64,000 nt of DNA from Cyclaneusma minus (taxonomy: Eukaryota; Ascomycota; Leotiomycetes; Marthamycetales; Marthamycetaceae): positions 248,001 to 312,000 of the forward strand of contig JAKZHN010000034.1 of the NCBI GenBank assembly GCA_037179335.1, in the 5' to 3' direction. Below the pieces are notes generated by a model, which saw only the letters and a program-made list of their open reading frames with translations, did not search any database and was not told where the DNA came from. The first letter of the stretch is position 1. Each line of letters begins with the position of its first letter. Below, in pieces: positions 43,365 through 54,315 of this stretch. The position numbers and the translations under genes are program-made.

Positions 43365-43642
43365 GTGAGTTAGTGATAGTCACGACAAGTTTGGGAACTA
43401 ATTTAAAGCAAATCACTCTGATTGGATATGAGATTTACTAGGCTAGGCCCTAATTCTGATATAAAATCAACGCCATGGGCGCGCGGATCCCAGCCTAGTA
43501 AGGGAAAAAGCATCGAAAAAGAATTAACTCGCTGCAAATAGCAACAAATATATGGGTGAGGCTCCCCCAAATCAGGCGAGAGTGAGCTCGCGCTTCGTAC
43601 GAGCGATGTCCTCCTATTCTCACCGTCAGCAGGTGTCCTAAA

Positions 43643-46600
43643 CTACCCAACAAAAAGCGTGGCTTTACTTACCATCTTGTCCTTGATGACCTCGGCTTGC
43701 TCCTCGTAACTAGCGATCTCCTGCAGAAGCTATTTTTGCCGTCAGCTTCCATTGCACACTAGTAGATTCACAACACGCTGCTTCACGACTTACCTTCACC
43801 TCATTCTCCTCATCGTCCAACATCGCTTGCGCCTTCTCCACCTGCGCCTTCACCTGATCGCGTATCGCCTTCAGCTTAGCAATCTTGCTTCTTTGCTCGT
43901 CCGAACCAGCACCGACTCCACTCTCGCCGAGCTTACGCTTGGCCAGAGTCGAGGGAAGGGTGCGCGAAGCTTGCGTGCTCGGCGCAGCCACGGATGTCGA
44001 TCCAAGACCAGAAGAACGAGGAGGAGGAGGAGGCATGCGCAAGTTACCCGTGGATAGGTGTCCGGATATGGGTGAAGGAGAACGCGAATAAGGCTTGAGC
44101 GCATCGGCATAGGATCGAGATCCAGTATCAGGATAACGAGGAGGAAAAAAGAACATCTCATCGTCTCCATACTCATAGTCACCATTTGGCTGATGTGCAG
44201 GGCCGGGCGGGAACAGAATCGGTTCTGGAGAAGGAAAAATGAACATCTCAACGTCTGCAGATCCATGCGCAGGATTTGGCTGATACGCAGGACCAGGCGG
44301 GAGCACGCTCCCACCGCGCATGTTCTGCGCATTCTGTTCTCTCTGCCTCGCATCTCTCTGTGCTTTCGTTCCCACGATCTCCTGACTCTCCGGTCTGATC
44401 TTGGGCGGTCTTCCACGTCCCCGTTTCGGCAGCGGCTGTCCATCCGGTCCAACAGCGGGAAGCTTTGGCTGTTTGTCGGCCTTACTGGGGAATCCGTTTA
44501 TGGCACCCCACTTCTTACGCTGCCTAGGGACGCATTCGATATCAAGATCTACGCACTGGTGGCAAGGTCGCTTGAAATTGCATTTGAGCTTCTTTGCGAA
44601 ACAGCGCGTGCAGCGGATGCGATCGCGTGAATGACGAAGAAAACCACCAGGCGCGGGACCTCTCTCGGGACTCCTCACGCGACCCGGCTCGGGAGTAGGG
44701 GACCACATACTAAAGCGAGGTCTTGGTGGCGTGCGGGGGGCTGGGGAGGGGCGATCGGGACTCCTGCGGGGGGCTACCGACGGGCGACCGAGACTTCCAA
44801 TATTTGGGAATATCAAGGAAGATTTGGTGCTAGGTGAGAAAGCAGACTTGTCTGAAGCAAAGTTGTCAAATTCGGACTTGTCAGAATCTGAATGGTCAGA
44901 ATCCGAATGGTCAGAATCCGAATGGTCAGAATCCGAATGGTCAGAATCGGAGCTGTCCGAGTCAGAGTTGTCCGGGTCATCTTCAGCATCGGATTCCACG
45001 GTATCCATGACCTTTGGCTGTCTGGAGGAGCTGGATGAGCGGCCAGAGCGGCGGCCTCGAGAACGAGAGAGTTTCCGTTTTGAATTTGAGCGGCGGTTGG
45101 ACTTCTCATTGGTCTCGTCATCGGAATCTCGATTGTTGAAAAGGGGCATTTCCCAGTGCCTAAAACGAGTCTCCCCTTTTCCCTTGGGAGTCTTGGTGGC
45201 AGGCACAGTGGTCGCAGAGGGCTGCTTTGGCAGGGCTTTCACGGCCGGATTGGGCGGCTGTAGTTGGAAAATCTCGTCGTCGGAATCATGATGGTTGGAT
45301 GGGTATTTTGCCGTGGGAGATCCCTCGACGGGCAGAGTGTTCGCCAAAGGCTGCTTCGCCGGGGCTGGTTTCGCGTAAAGAGAACCATGTGGCTGTTGCA
45401 GGATATGGGCCCACGCACGATTCTCATCCTCGGCACTTCGAGTGTTTTGAAGGCGCGGCTTGTCCCACGGATTCGGAAACTGTGGAGTGCTTGCAGAGAG
45501 CTGCATAATCGAAGCAGGAGCAGGCGATGTTTCGATAAAAATGGATCTTGCGGTCTTGGGAACATTGGCCTTGGGAGCATTTGGGTTCTGGCGTTGCTTC
45601 TTGGTCTCGGTGGCTTCGCCGGTCTTCTGCTTCTGCTGGGTTCTGGTCTGAACAGGCCCGGCTGGTTGAGTGATCCAATTTCGAGAAGTACCAGGGACCT
45701 TGTCATCCTTCTTCATCGGAGACGTTGCACGACAACCAGCAGACTTTCCGTTCTTCTTCGTGTTGGTAACGGTGGTCCATGGCTCTTCGTCTCGGATACG
45801 CTGCATCTGCTCCTCCTCGGACGGCAAGTCCATGGCCTCCCAGTAGGGGATATTGGCACCAGTGGTAGGAAGAGTGGTGGGAGTCCTGCCAGACACCGCA
45901 GCCGCGAAGGACTTGATGGAGGTATCCTTAACAGGGCTCACCTTGGCGGATGTATCCTTGACGGTCTTATGCTTGTCGACCTTCTCCGCTGTCTCCTTCT
46001 TGGACGCCTTCTTGGCTGCTACCGAAGACTCTCTGCTTGTCTTCGGAGCCAGTGACGTGGAGACACAGGTCTTCCTTTGCTTCACGCAGCGCTCGCATGG
46101 GCCACCTGGGTTCTTAGGATCCGGCTGACACTTTGTCTTCTGCGTTCGACAGAGGTCACATGCCCGGTTCTCTGCTTTCTTCTGCTGTGTACCACTGGAT
46201 CCGGGATCACCATTGAGCAGCTTGTAGGGTTTTGCCTTTCTGAACAACATGTAGCATACGGGACATAAAAGAATGATTCCAAGATCATTGGACTGGTCGG
46301 CGGCACTTTGGCGGAATGCTTCTTCCAAGCAATACTTGCAAAAGACATGGTTGCAGTCAGTAATGACTGGCATAGTAGGGGGTTCCAGGCAGATTGGGCA
46401 GATCAATGACTGAGCAGCGGGATTCTGAGAAGCCATAGGCCTGGAGTTGGAAGCAGTCACGGCAGTCTGGTCATCCAGTTTCTTGGCCACTTTGCCCAGA
46501 CCATTGCTGGAAATGACAGGACCTGCACCGGTCATTTCGTCTTCGGCGGGGGCCGGTTGAATGGCTTTGGGCATAGAGTTCGAGGTGACGACAGAATCCA

Positions 46601-47887
46601 TGTTGGACTCACCATACACATGCTTCTCAACGTCCTGGGGAGAAGTATGCTCTGTATCAGGGCCGGAGAGTATTGCAGTTCCTGCATCATCTCGGTCTTT
46701 GGTGGAACGAGGTTTCTCCGCCACGACCATACTGCTCTTTGGAGATGGTGGTTCAGAGATCTGCCGATGCTCGGCTCCGTTCTGCGTAGGACCATTCTTG
46801 CCTCCGTCAACAGCAGATGCCAAAGCCGACGTCACGTCCGGCCTTTTCGCATCTCCGCCATCGTCGTCATATTGCTCGTCAATATCCAAGGTCCTCGCCG
46901 CGTGCTCTGGGTCGCTCGTCTGGGACGCGGCAGTGTTCGACTTCTTGACTGGATCCTGCGAGACGCTCTTCTCCGTGGTCGGAACCGGAGTCTGCGAGAC
47001 GCTCCTCTCCTTGTCCGAAAACGCAGTCTTCTTCAGGACATCAGCTAGGCCAGGCAGCTTGGAGCCTTCGGATGGCGATGTGCGAGGAGGCAGTTCAAAA
47101 CCAAGGGCTTCGAGATCTTCTCTGGCCCGGTACTTGAACTCGACGGTCAGTGCCAGGCGATATCCCGGACGGGGTTGCAGCACGCGGTCTCTCTGGTCGT
47201 TACGAGTCTGACCGCCAGTTACTTTTGGCGGTACGAAACTAAAAGCCGGTCAGTAGGTGCAAGATGAAAAGGTTCACTGGACTTACAAGATCTCCTGGTC
47301 AGACTCCTTGACCTCAACGCGCGCGAACTCGCTGTTTCTCTCCCACCAATTCGAATGATCGGCAAACGTAGGAGCTCGTGGAGCATTGAGCAGAATGCAT
47401 CGTTTGGATAAATCCTTGATTTGCTTCCAGATCATCACCTGGATCGTGCCGACAGGGTTTACTTTGGTTCTCTCAGGTGCTGGCTCTTCATCGTCAATGG
47501 GTTCTAAGTAGTCATGGTTAGATGTGTTCCTCTCTGAGCTATGCAAGAGAAGCACTTACCGTCAATCTCTGTCCGCTTCTTCACAGCCATCTTGCAAAGC
47601 TTGATCGTGCCACGCTTCTGGTCTGGTATGTGACATCCATTGAGCATGGTGCGCCTGTAGCTGCTCGTGGAGATGCAATGAGTGTCTCTCACAATGCCAT
47701 CGATTACAAAGTCAATGACATCTGTTTCACCATTGATGTATTCGATGCGGGGATAAAGCTCGTCTCCGATTGCGGATTCCACATAGCATGTTCGGAGAAA
47801 GGCGGACCTTTCCCAGCCATACTCTTTGGCCTCTGTTCCGTTGACTCGGAGAGTGACATCGCCCTTGATGGGGATTTCGAGATGCAT
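43643..47887 (-). CDS. Large protein with one RING finger and two Zn2Cys6-type clusters
   Basis: Exons 47560-47887, 47287-47503, 43794-47238 and 43643-43729 join in frame to about 1358 residues. The N-terminal 200 residues (MHLEIPIKGDVTLRVNG...) resemble no family I know. A C3HC4 RING follows at about residues 463-520 (CPICLEPP, DCNHVFCKYC, LLCPVC). Soon after, at about 545-580, is a Cys cluster of Zn2Cys6 spacing with a longer loop (CDLCRTQKTKC, then CERCVKQRKTC). A second, canonical cluster is at about 1060-1090 (CTRCFAKKLKC, CHQCVDLDIEC: C-x2-C-x6-C-x5-C-x2-C-x6-C). Between them are long Ser/Pro/Lys-rich disordered stretches and an acidic Ser-Asp repeat (DSDHSDSDH, about 940-975). The C-terminus is a short coiled coil. 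It may bind DNA or chromatin and act as a ubiquitin ligase; this is inference. The 3' end is uncertain: GTAAGT at 43667-43672 could be a donor to one more exon. Confidence 0.8.
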
Positions 47888-48648
47888 ATTGGGAAATGAT
47901 GTTTGCTAGTAATGCTTGAAGTGTGGCAAGGATGCTGAATGTTGCACCTGGGACTTCAAGCGAATAAGTGTGCACTCTACTCCTTGGATGAGGAATCGAG
48001 TGAACCTGTTAGTTGATAGTGTCCTCTTCTCGAGAATCGCAATGCCAGCCTTGGGGAATGAGCAGGATTCTTCGAAGAGGAGAGGAGGCCGGAGACTGTG
48101 GCTACAGAGAATCCGAGCGTCTCCACGGTGTTTTCTCCCTTTCTGCCTTGGTCAGATCAGTATCACCCGGGAAGAGGCAGAGGGGAGGGAAGAGGCAAGG
48201 GGGAACAGTGAAGTGAGGTGCTGCTGTTGCCCGAGAATGGAGCAGAAGCCTTTTTGGCCCAGCTCCAATTTCGAGGTGAGGGTGAGGATGACTCACGGTG
48301 GAGGACTGAACTGCCTCGAGAGGAGCTCAACACCTGCTGAAGGCGCGTAGAGAGAAGAAGGGCTCTCGCAGCACCCCGAAGACTTGCAGTGCAAGGGACT
48401 TAGAGGTGTGGATAGCTGGTTGTATGAAGAGCGAAGGGCGATGGAGGAGTGGTTGTGGAGGGTTGGAGGAGATGTGGGTTGGGGATGGGAGGAAGTTGGG
48501 TGGAGGGGAACCCAAGTGCGGGGTTGAAAGCCGACTCGAGGTGAAGTTCGGTGAAGTTGTGAAAGATAGAGGGAAGAATTGAGGTAGATGGGATGGAATC
48601 TTGGAAGATCTCCAGATTCGCAAGAACCGGTGACAAGACGAACGATCC

Positions 48649-48722
48649 GGGGTTCGAACCCCAAACTTTGGCTCTCGTTTTCCCTGCGGTGTCTCGCTTG
48701 CGTGATACCCTTAAGCCACGGA
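48649..48722 (-). repeat. tRNA-like A-box/B-box module 6
   Basis: Minus strand: CGTGGCTTAAGGGTATCAC (A-box-like, 48720-48702) and GGGGTTCGAACCCC (B-box, 48662-48649). The A-box part is also the first unit of the tandem array that continues to 49195. Confidence 0.5.
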
Positions 48723-49195
48723 AACGAGCCAGTGTTAATTGATAGAATGTATGCTTCGAGGTCTGCTCTATAAGGTCCGGGCGGGCTTGGGACAGCCCGC
48801 CCCTAGCTTTTGCTCTTTTTGGCAGATCTCGTTTGCTCCATTATGTCTTGCTTGCGTGATACCCTTAAGCAACGAAACCGAGCCAGTATTACAAAATGTG
48901 TTTCCAAATGTAAACGATCCGGCCGGGGTCGTGACGTCAGCACCTAGCTTTTGCTTTTCTCCGCAGATCTCTTTTGCTTTGTTGCGTCTTGTTTGCGTGA
49001 TACCCTTAAGCCAAGAGACGAGCAAGTATTAAAGATAGAATATGTTTCCAAATGTATACAATCCGGCCGGGGTTGTGATGCCAGCAGCCCTCCTTTAGGG
49101 ATCTGGTTTGCTTAGGTGCGTCTCGCTTGAATGACACCCTTTAGCCACCAAAGACGAGCCAGTTTTTCCAATAATAGAATATTTTTCCAGGTTGT
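48670..49195. repeat. Tandem array of four diverged 130-155 bp units
   Basis: Each unit carries TCT(C/T)G(C/T)TTGCGTGATACCC, then TTAAGCCACGAAACGAGCC, a divergent spacer and CCTAGCTTTTGCT. Unit anchors (TGATACCCTTAAG or TGACACCCTTTAG) start near 48703, 48857, 48998 and 49131. Divergence rises to the right. Only the left unit is joined to a B-box. Confidence 0.75.
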
Positions 49196-49199
49196 CAGG

Positions 49200-49935
49200 T
49201 AACAGCCAGCTCGTGTCTGAAACCAACTTTGATATTGACAGCTAACTAGACATTGACAGTTGACTCCTGGTACGAAAGGACATTTCAAAGTTGATATTCA
49301 GATTGTCGGCTGACAGCAAGTCCGACAACCAAAGGCTAGCTCAACCCCTAAAGCCAAGTTAATATCGACAGATAGCTAGACATCGACAGTCAATCTGGGG
49401 TCTGGATAGATATCCCAAAGCCAATATTCAAATTGTTGACTGACAGCCAGTTTGATAGTAGAAAGCTAACTCGACCTATGAAGTCAAGTTAATGTCGACA
49501 GCTAGCTAGACATTGACAGTCATCTCAAGGTTAAGACTCAAATCAATATCGATGACCAGCTCGATAACAGATGATCAGCTTGATTATCGACAGCCAGCTC
49601 AACCGGTAATAACTAGCTGGTTGATCAAAGCCAGATTGTTGGCCGACAACCAGCTCGATACCTGAGAGCTAGCTCAATATCTGAAGTCAAGTTCATGTCG
49701 ACAGCTAGCTAGATATCGACAGCTAGTCAGACATCGACAGTCAACTCAAAATCAAGATTCGATACAACATCGATGACCAGCCCAATAACCAATAATCAGC
49801 TCGATTATCGACAGACGGCTCGCTGGCAATAGCTAATTGGTTGATCGAAACCAGATTATTTGTCGATAACTCAATATCGATAACCAACTCAACGTCAACA
49901 GTAAACTCAATGTCGACGACCAGCTCGAAGATCGA
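49200..49935. repeat. Long minisatellite, core GTCGACAGCTAGCTAGACATCGACAG
   Basis: Cores occur near 49229, 49358, 49490 and 49693 in a higher-order period of about 130 bp, with shorter motifs (CAGCTCGATAAC, GACAGCCAGCTCAA) between. The whole stretch is built of GACAG/AGCT/TCGA words. Confidence 0.75.
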
Positions 49936-50852
49936 GTTTCAAGGCACTCTCAATATCTGGGTCAAGAGATGGTCAATGACTGATGTCCAAATGCCAGGAC
50001 TACCCGGCGGTAGACTTTCCAAGGGAGTCCAAAGGTACCTTGAGCTTAGTGGCTACCGAAAAGCTCGGTTCCAGCAGTCTCGACTTCATAGTTGTGCTGA
50101 CAACTTCAATAGGCTTACTGGGCCACACAGCCTATGAGATAGGGGATCAACGATATAGCGCAGAAACTCCAAAGAAATAGCTTGACAGATATGATCTGAC
50201 GAATTACGAGAACATGCGGAGCACTTGAGACTACACTTGTATCCCGCTCATGTCACGAACTAAGACGACAGCGCGACGAGCGACCCAAGAACATCACTCA
50301 AAAGTGTAGACTGGGCTGTGAGTTGAAGAAATTCAGCATCATCATTAACAAAGCATCGGAAGATATCAATGATCTCGGGGCGCATAATACCATTCTTGCG
50401 TTGTGCGAGTCTAGACTCTCACAGTGATCACTGTCACATTCCCCTAAAACTCCACAGCCCTCACTTCGGATGCCTCCAGAAAATTCGCAGATGTCGTCGA
50501 TTCTGGAGAAATCGAGCATTTTCAAGGTATAGTGCGGAGTAAAGGTTTTCATTATTCTGATAGCGTGAGACCGTGGCAGAAAGATCTGCGTCACTCGGGG
50601 CTGAAGATACTCGAGGCTTGGAGGCCCTGATCATCCCTTATCCATTACGCTCGCTTCGTTCCTGTGGCGCGGTGACCTGACATGAAACTTAGCTTTTCTT
50701 CAGCAGGTGCTTACTTGACCAAACCCGACGCAGATGATGCGAACTTACCTTCGGCGTTTTTCATCTTCGTTCAATGAATTCGTCTATTGACTTTGTATGC
50801 CCCAGTCACGACGCTGTATCTAGGTAGCCTGCCAGTTCAGGCCGCAGCCAAC

Positions 50853-51566
50853 TCATTTGAAAAACGCAGCATTAGAGCCCGTCGTGCTCACAAGCAGCGG
50901 CGGCTCCTCCTCCGGTGCCTCCTCTCCAATCATGTCGTCAGTCTCCGGAATCGTCGGATCATACAACATCCTGAAGTTCTGAGTCTGGATCAACCACTTC
51001 CGACCCTTGCCCGCCTTGCTCCTCACACCTAGCAAATCCGGATTCGGTACCAGCGTGAATGTCTCGCTGAAACCTAACATTGGAGCATCCTTCAGTTCGC
51101 CGTACTTCACGTAGCCGCTCACAAGCAACACCAGACTCATCTTGCTACCGCTCGCGTCTGGGGCAAGCTGGTCGTTCGCGACGTTGTGGCTGAAGTTGGT
51201 ATTGAGTGGGTGGCAGTCGTATGCTTGGACGTCGTATTGAGAGGTGGGCACTTTGGTCACGAAGTACTCTTGGACCTTGGCGGGGTCGGTGTACAGCTCG
51301 CCATTGAGGGAGATGTCGGGTTTCGTGGCTGATACTGCGTTCGGCTTCATGTAGAATGAAGCTATGGTTCCGCGTTCCAGATTCAGAGCCTTGTAGTACG
51401 ATTCCACGAAGATTCCAGCGGCTTTGAAAGTTAGCTTGATTCCAAGGAAATCGGAGGCTTACGAACCTTCAGTGCTGACTTTTGTCTGGGTGTCGAGGGG
51501 CACAACCGGCGCGGTATCAGTAGGCGCAGATTGTACATACAGTGGGTTCATGTTGATGGCCGACAT
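50853..51566 (-). CDS. MTR2: mRNA export factor Mtr2 (NTF2-like)
   Basis: Two exons, 51467-51566 and 50853-51421, join in frame to 222 residues across a 45-bp intron with branch GCTAAC. The start is MSAINMNPLYVQ. The body has the NTF2-like pattern of fungal Mtr2 proteins: AAGIFVESYYKALN, ASFYMKPNA, PDISLNGELY, the block VPTSQYDVQAYDCHPLN, then MSLVLLVSGYVKYG and FSETFTLVPNPD. It ends with the WLIQTQNFRMLYD strand and an acidic C-terminal segment. Mtr2 pairs with Mex67 to move mRNA through nuclear pores. Identification is from motif recall; a generic NTF2-like protein is the main alternative. It shares a 230-bp divergent promoter with mitochondrial MetRS. Confidence 0.8.
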
Positions 51567-51685
51567 CTTTGGGGCTCGAGGTCGGTATTTCTTGACTGAA
51601 TTCTTGTGTTTGATGTATGAAGCAGGAATTCTACTTCAGTTGTTTTATCCAAGGAAGCGCGAGGCGGTTGTCGTCGATCGGGGAG

Positions 51686-51716
51686 GTGCGGCCGCTTCCG
51701 GCGCGAGCGGCCGCAC
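51686..51716. promoter_or_regulatory. 11-bp GC-rich inverted repeat in the MTR2/MetRS divergent promoter
   Basis: GTGCGGCCGCT at 51686-51696 and AGCGGCCGCAC at 51706-51716 are perfect inverted copies with a 9-bp spacer, in the middle of the 230-bp gap. Each arm contains the CGGCCG palindrome. This is a likely symmetrical protein-binding site serving both genes (inference). Confidence 0.55.
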
Positions 51717-51796
51717 AGTCCGATACTCACTCAGCCGTATGGAAATTCAGGCTTCATTGACCCACGAACTCTTAGCTCAACTGGAGCTCCCCAACC

Positions 51797-53813
51797 ATGA
51801 TTCCACACTCTTTCAATGCAGCTCTGCGAAGGGCAACTCGCCCTCGAAGCAGGCTGCTATGGACGAGCGATTGGGTCTGCAAGTCCTGCCGGACAAGCAG
51901 GGCTCCTCCAGTGCGACACCAGAGCACAAGCAGCTCTCCCGACAAGCCTTACTATATAACAACACCCATCTTCTATGTCAATGCAGGTAATGTTTGTTGA
52001 TTCCGCAAGAAACTCATAGCAAAGTTTACTGACAACCTTCAAACAGCTCCACATGTTGGACACCTCTACACAATGGTCCTTACGGACATCCTTAAGCGCT
52101 GGCAAGTCCTCCGAGGTCGAAAAGCCTACCTCTGTACCGGAACCGACGAACATGGATTAAAAATCCAACAAGCGGCCGCCAGAGCACAAATAGAACCTCG
52201 AGAGTTTTGCGACAAAGGGGCTGAGATATTCAAGGACCTGGCGCGACGAGCCGATCTTGAAAACGACTACTTTATTCGAACCTCCGATGCCGATCACAGA
52301 GACACTGTCCAATATGTGTGGCATGTACTTCAGGAGAGGGGCTATATATATCAGTCGACTCACAAGGGGTGGTATTGTGTTTCCGACGAAACATTCTACC
52401 CGGAGTCGAGTCTGGAGAAGAGACTGGATCCTGCGACAGGAAGAACATTTATCGCTTCTTCAGAAACTGGAAAGGAGGTGGAATGGACATCGGAGAAGAA
52501 CTACCATTTTCGACTTTCGGTCTTCCGGGACCGCTTGCTCGAGTTTTATGAACAGAATCCTGAATTTGTGGTTCCGGCTTCACGAATGAACGACGTCGTA
52601 CAGTGGGTTACCAATGGCCTCGAGGATTTGTCGATATCAAGACCATCTGCGAGGCTGACCTGGGGAATTGGGGTCCCTGGCGATGAAGAACAGACGATAT
52701 ACGTCTGGCTTGATGCGCTCATGAATTACATTACGAAAGCAGGATACCCCTGGACGCCAGGACAGGGACACCTTCTAGGCTGGCCTGCGGATGTTCATGT
52801 CATCGGGAAGGACATTGTGCGGTTTCACTGCATATACTGGCCGGCATTCCTCATGGCGCTTGACATCCCACTGCCAAAACAGGTTCTCACGCACGCACAC
52901 TGGACAATGGGCCACCAGAAGATGGCGAAGTCGTCAGGGAACGGTGTCAACCCATTCCAAGCACTGGAACGCTTTGGAGTCGACACTATGCGATGGTATC
53001 TTGCTCATGATGGCGGTATCGCTGATGACTCGGATTATGGGAATCATCATATTGTGGATAAGTACCAGAAGGGACTTCAGAAGGGATTGGGAAACTTGGT
53101 CAGCAGGATAACACGGCCAAAAGCTTGGAGTGTTAAAGCTGCTGTTGAGCATGCCGTTCAAGACACCCCTGAAGCTAAGCCCAATGCACACTTGGAGATG
53201 TTGCACGAGCTGCGGTCCAAAGTAACGGCTCAATTCGACGCTCTTCACCCAGGCCGCGCCCTGCATTCTATCATGGATGCCGTCTACGAGGTATGTTTTC
53301 GCCCCCAACCTCGCTCTACCCATCTTCTCCTCTTCCAACAACCCCCGGTACCTGTGATGAACATTTGTTGTGCTTGCACAGCTGGAAATTACCGACTGAG
53401 ACCCAAAAGGTCGTCGACGAAATCAAATGGCTATTTCTGAGCATACCTCGCATCCCTTTTCATCTTCTCTGGCGCGCTGTCCTGGACTTCCAGCTCACAC
53501 TCTACAGACAAACAGGTATCTGCAACAGGAAGAGCCTTGGGTCTTGGCAAAGTCCGAGTCGGCAGATGACAAGATCCGCATGCTGGAGGTTGTATACAAC
53601 TGTGCGGAATCAGTTCGCATTGTTGGCATCCTTCTGCAGCCGTACATGCCCACCAAAGCTGCTCAGCTTCTGGACATGCTTGGTGTTGACGAGTCGCGAC
53701 GGACATATGATGATGCTGTCCCTGGCTCTGACAGCTCTTATGGAACTGCGAAAGTGCCGATTGGGAAGTGCGCTTGGGATGCTCTGTTCCCCCCAGTTGC
53801 CATTGAGACTTAG
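51797..53813 (+). CDS. MSM1: Methionyl-tRNA synthetase, mitochondrial (class I)
   Basis: Three exons, 51797-51986, 52047-53290 and 53508-53813, join in frame to 579 residues. The N-terminus (MIPHSFNAALRRATRPRSRLLW) is a basic mitochondrial presequence. The HIGH box is HVGH, in PIFYVNAAPHVGHLYT across the first intron. The KMSKS loop is KMAKS (about residues 355-359). WLDALMNYITKAGYP and WPADVHVIGKDIVRFHCIYWPAFL are typical MetRS catalytic blocks, and the C-terminal helical anticodon domain contains NRYLQQEEPWVLAK and ILLQPYMPTKAAQLLDMLGV. The enzyme charges mitochondrial methionine tRNAs. Intron 2 is 217 bp and has an additional acceptor-like CTTGCACAG at about 53380, but reading from there meets TGA at once, so the 53508 acceptor is preferred. 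Confidence 0.92.
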
Positions 53814-54315
53814 GGATTCTGTGTGAAGCATCATGTACAAAAGCGTAACCAAAAGATCATATACGGCTCTCGAACTTCGAGAAACACAAGCAATCAACCT
53901 TCGGGCTCGCCGCTCGATAAGATATCAAAGGAAGATGGGGGACTCGTATTGGCCTCATCATGCTTGCTTCCCGCCATACAGGCATGAGGCGTCTTACATG
54001 AATTGACCAATCACACCTGATTCCACCACTTGAACCCCTAGGACCCACACAGTCTTGATTTATGTACACGGTGACTTTCGAGCCCAGAACCGACTTCCCA
54101 TGCCTTTTCTCAAAGCCCATGGCGATAGGACTGACCAAAAGTCTAAAAGGCGGGTTGTGCGTCTGAGTACGGTCCACGGAACATCCACGCCTCGGCTTTA
54201 GTGGTCGTCACTTAACCGCATACTTATCACTTTTCTCCCTCCCACTCCCCAGCACTAACATAGTTTTTTGTCTTGTACTTCTTCATTCTCCAGGATCAGG
54301 GCCGTCTTCAAAAAT
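53814..54315. other. Intergenic, no supported gene
   Basis: MetRS 3' flank and, before 54316, a pyrimidine-rich segment that would have been the promoter of the ABC relic. Confidence 0.45.

Larger units (their letters stand above)
41185..43642. other. Repeat-bearing intergenic interval
   Basis: No supported gene. Contents: an A/T-rich tract (41230-41400) beside a reverse-oriented CAGTTCGTCTGGTTT motif (about 41402-41416); tRNA-like modules 4 and 5; a GTTGTCGATGTCAGG minisatellite (42290-42625); and a 77-bp tandem repeat (42840-43080). The 185-codon frame at 41582 overlaps a tRNA-like module and lacks motifs. The part next to 43642 may hold a further 3' exon of the RING gene. Confidence 0.5.
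47888..50852. other. 3 kb intergenic interval dominated by tandem repeats
   Basis: No supported gene. After the RING gene promoter come a tRNA-like module (48649-48722), a four-unit tandem array (48670-49195) and a long minisatellite (49200-49935), followed by unique-looking sequence up to the MTR2 stop at 50853. Confidence 0.55.

Noticed and set aside
45264..46055. Plus-strand frame of 263 codons inside the RING gene
   Set aside because: Shadow of the minus-strand coding sequence, with no motif and no splice-linked extension.
49200..49935. Possible CRISPR-like array
   Set aside because: Units are diverged and unevenly spaced without constant repeats and unique spacers, and the genome is fungal; it is a minisatellite.
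53381..53420. Extra exon inside MetRS intron 2 after CTTGCACAG
   Set aside because: Reading frame meets TGA after five codons, whereas splicing 53290 to 53508 keeps the conserved anticodon-domain sequence intact.
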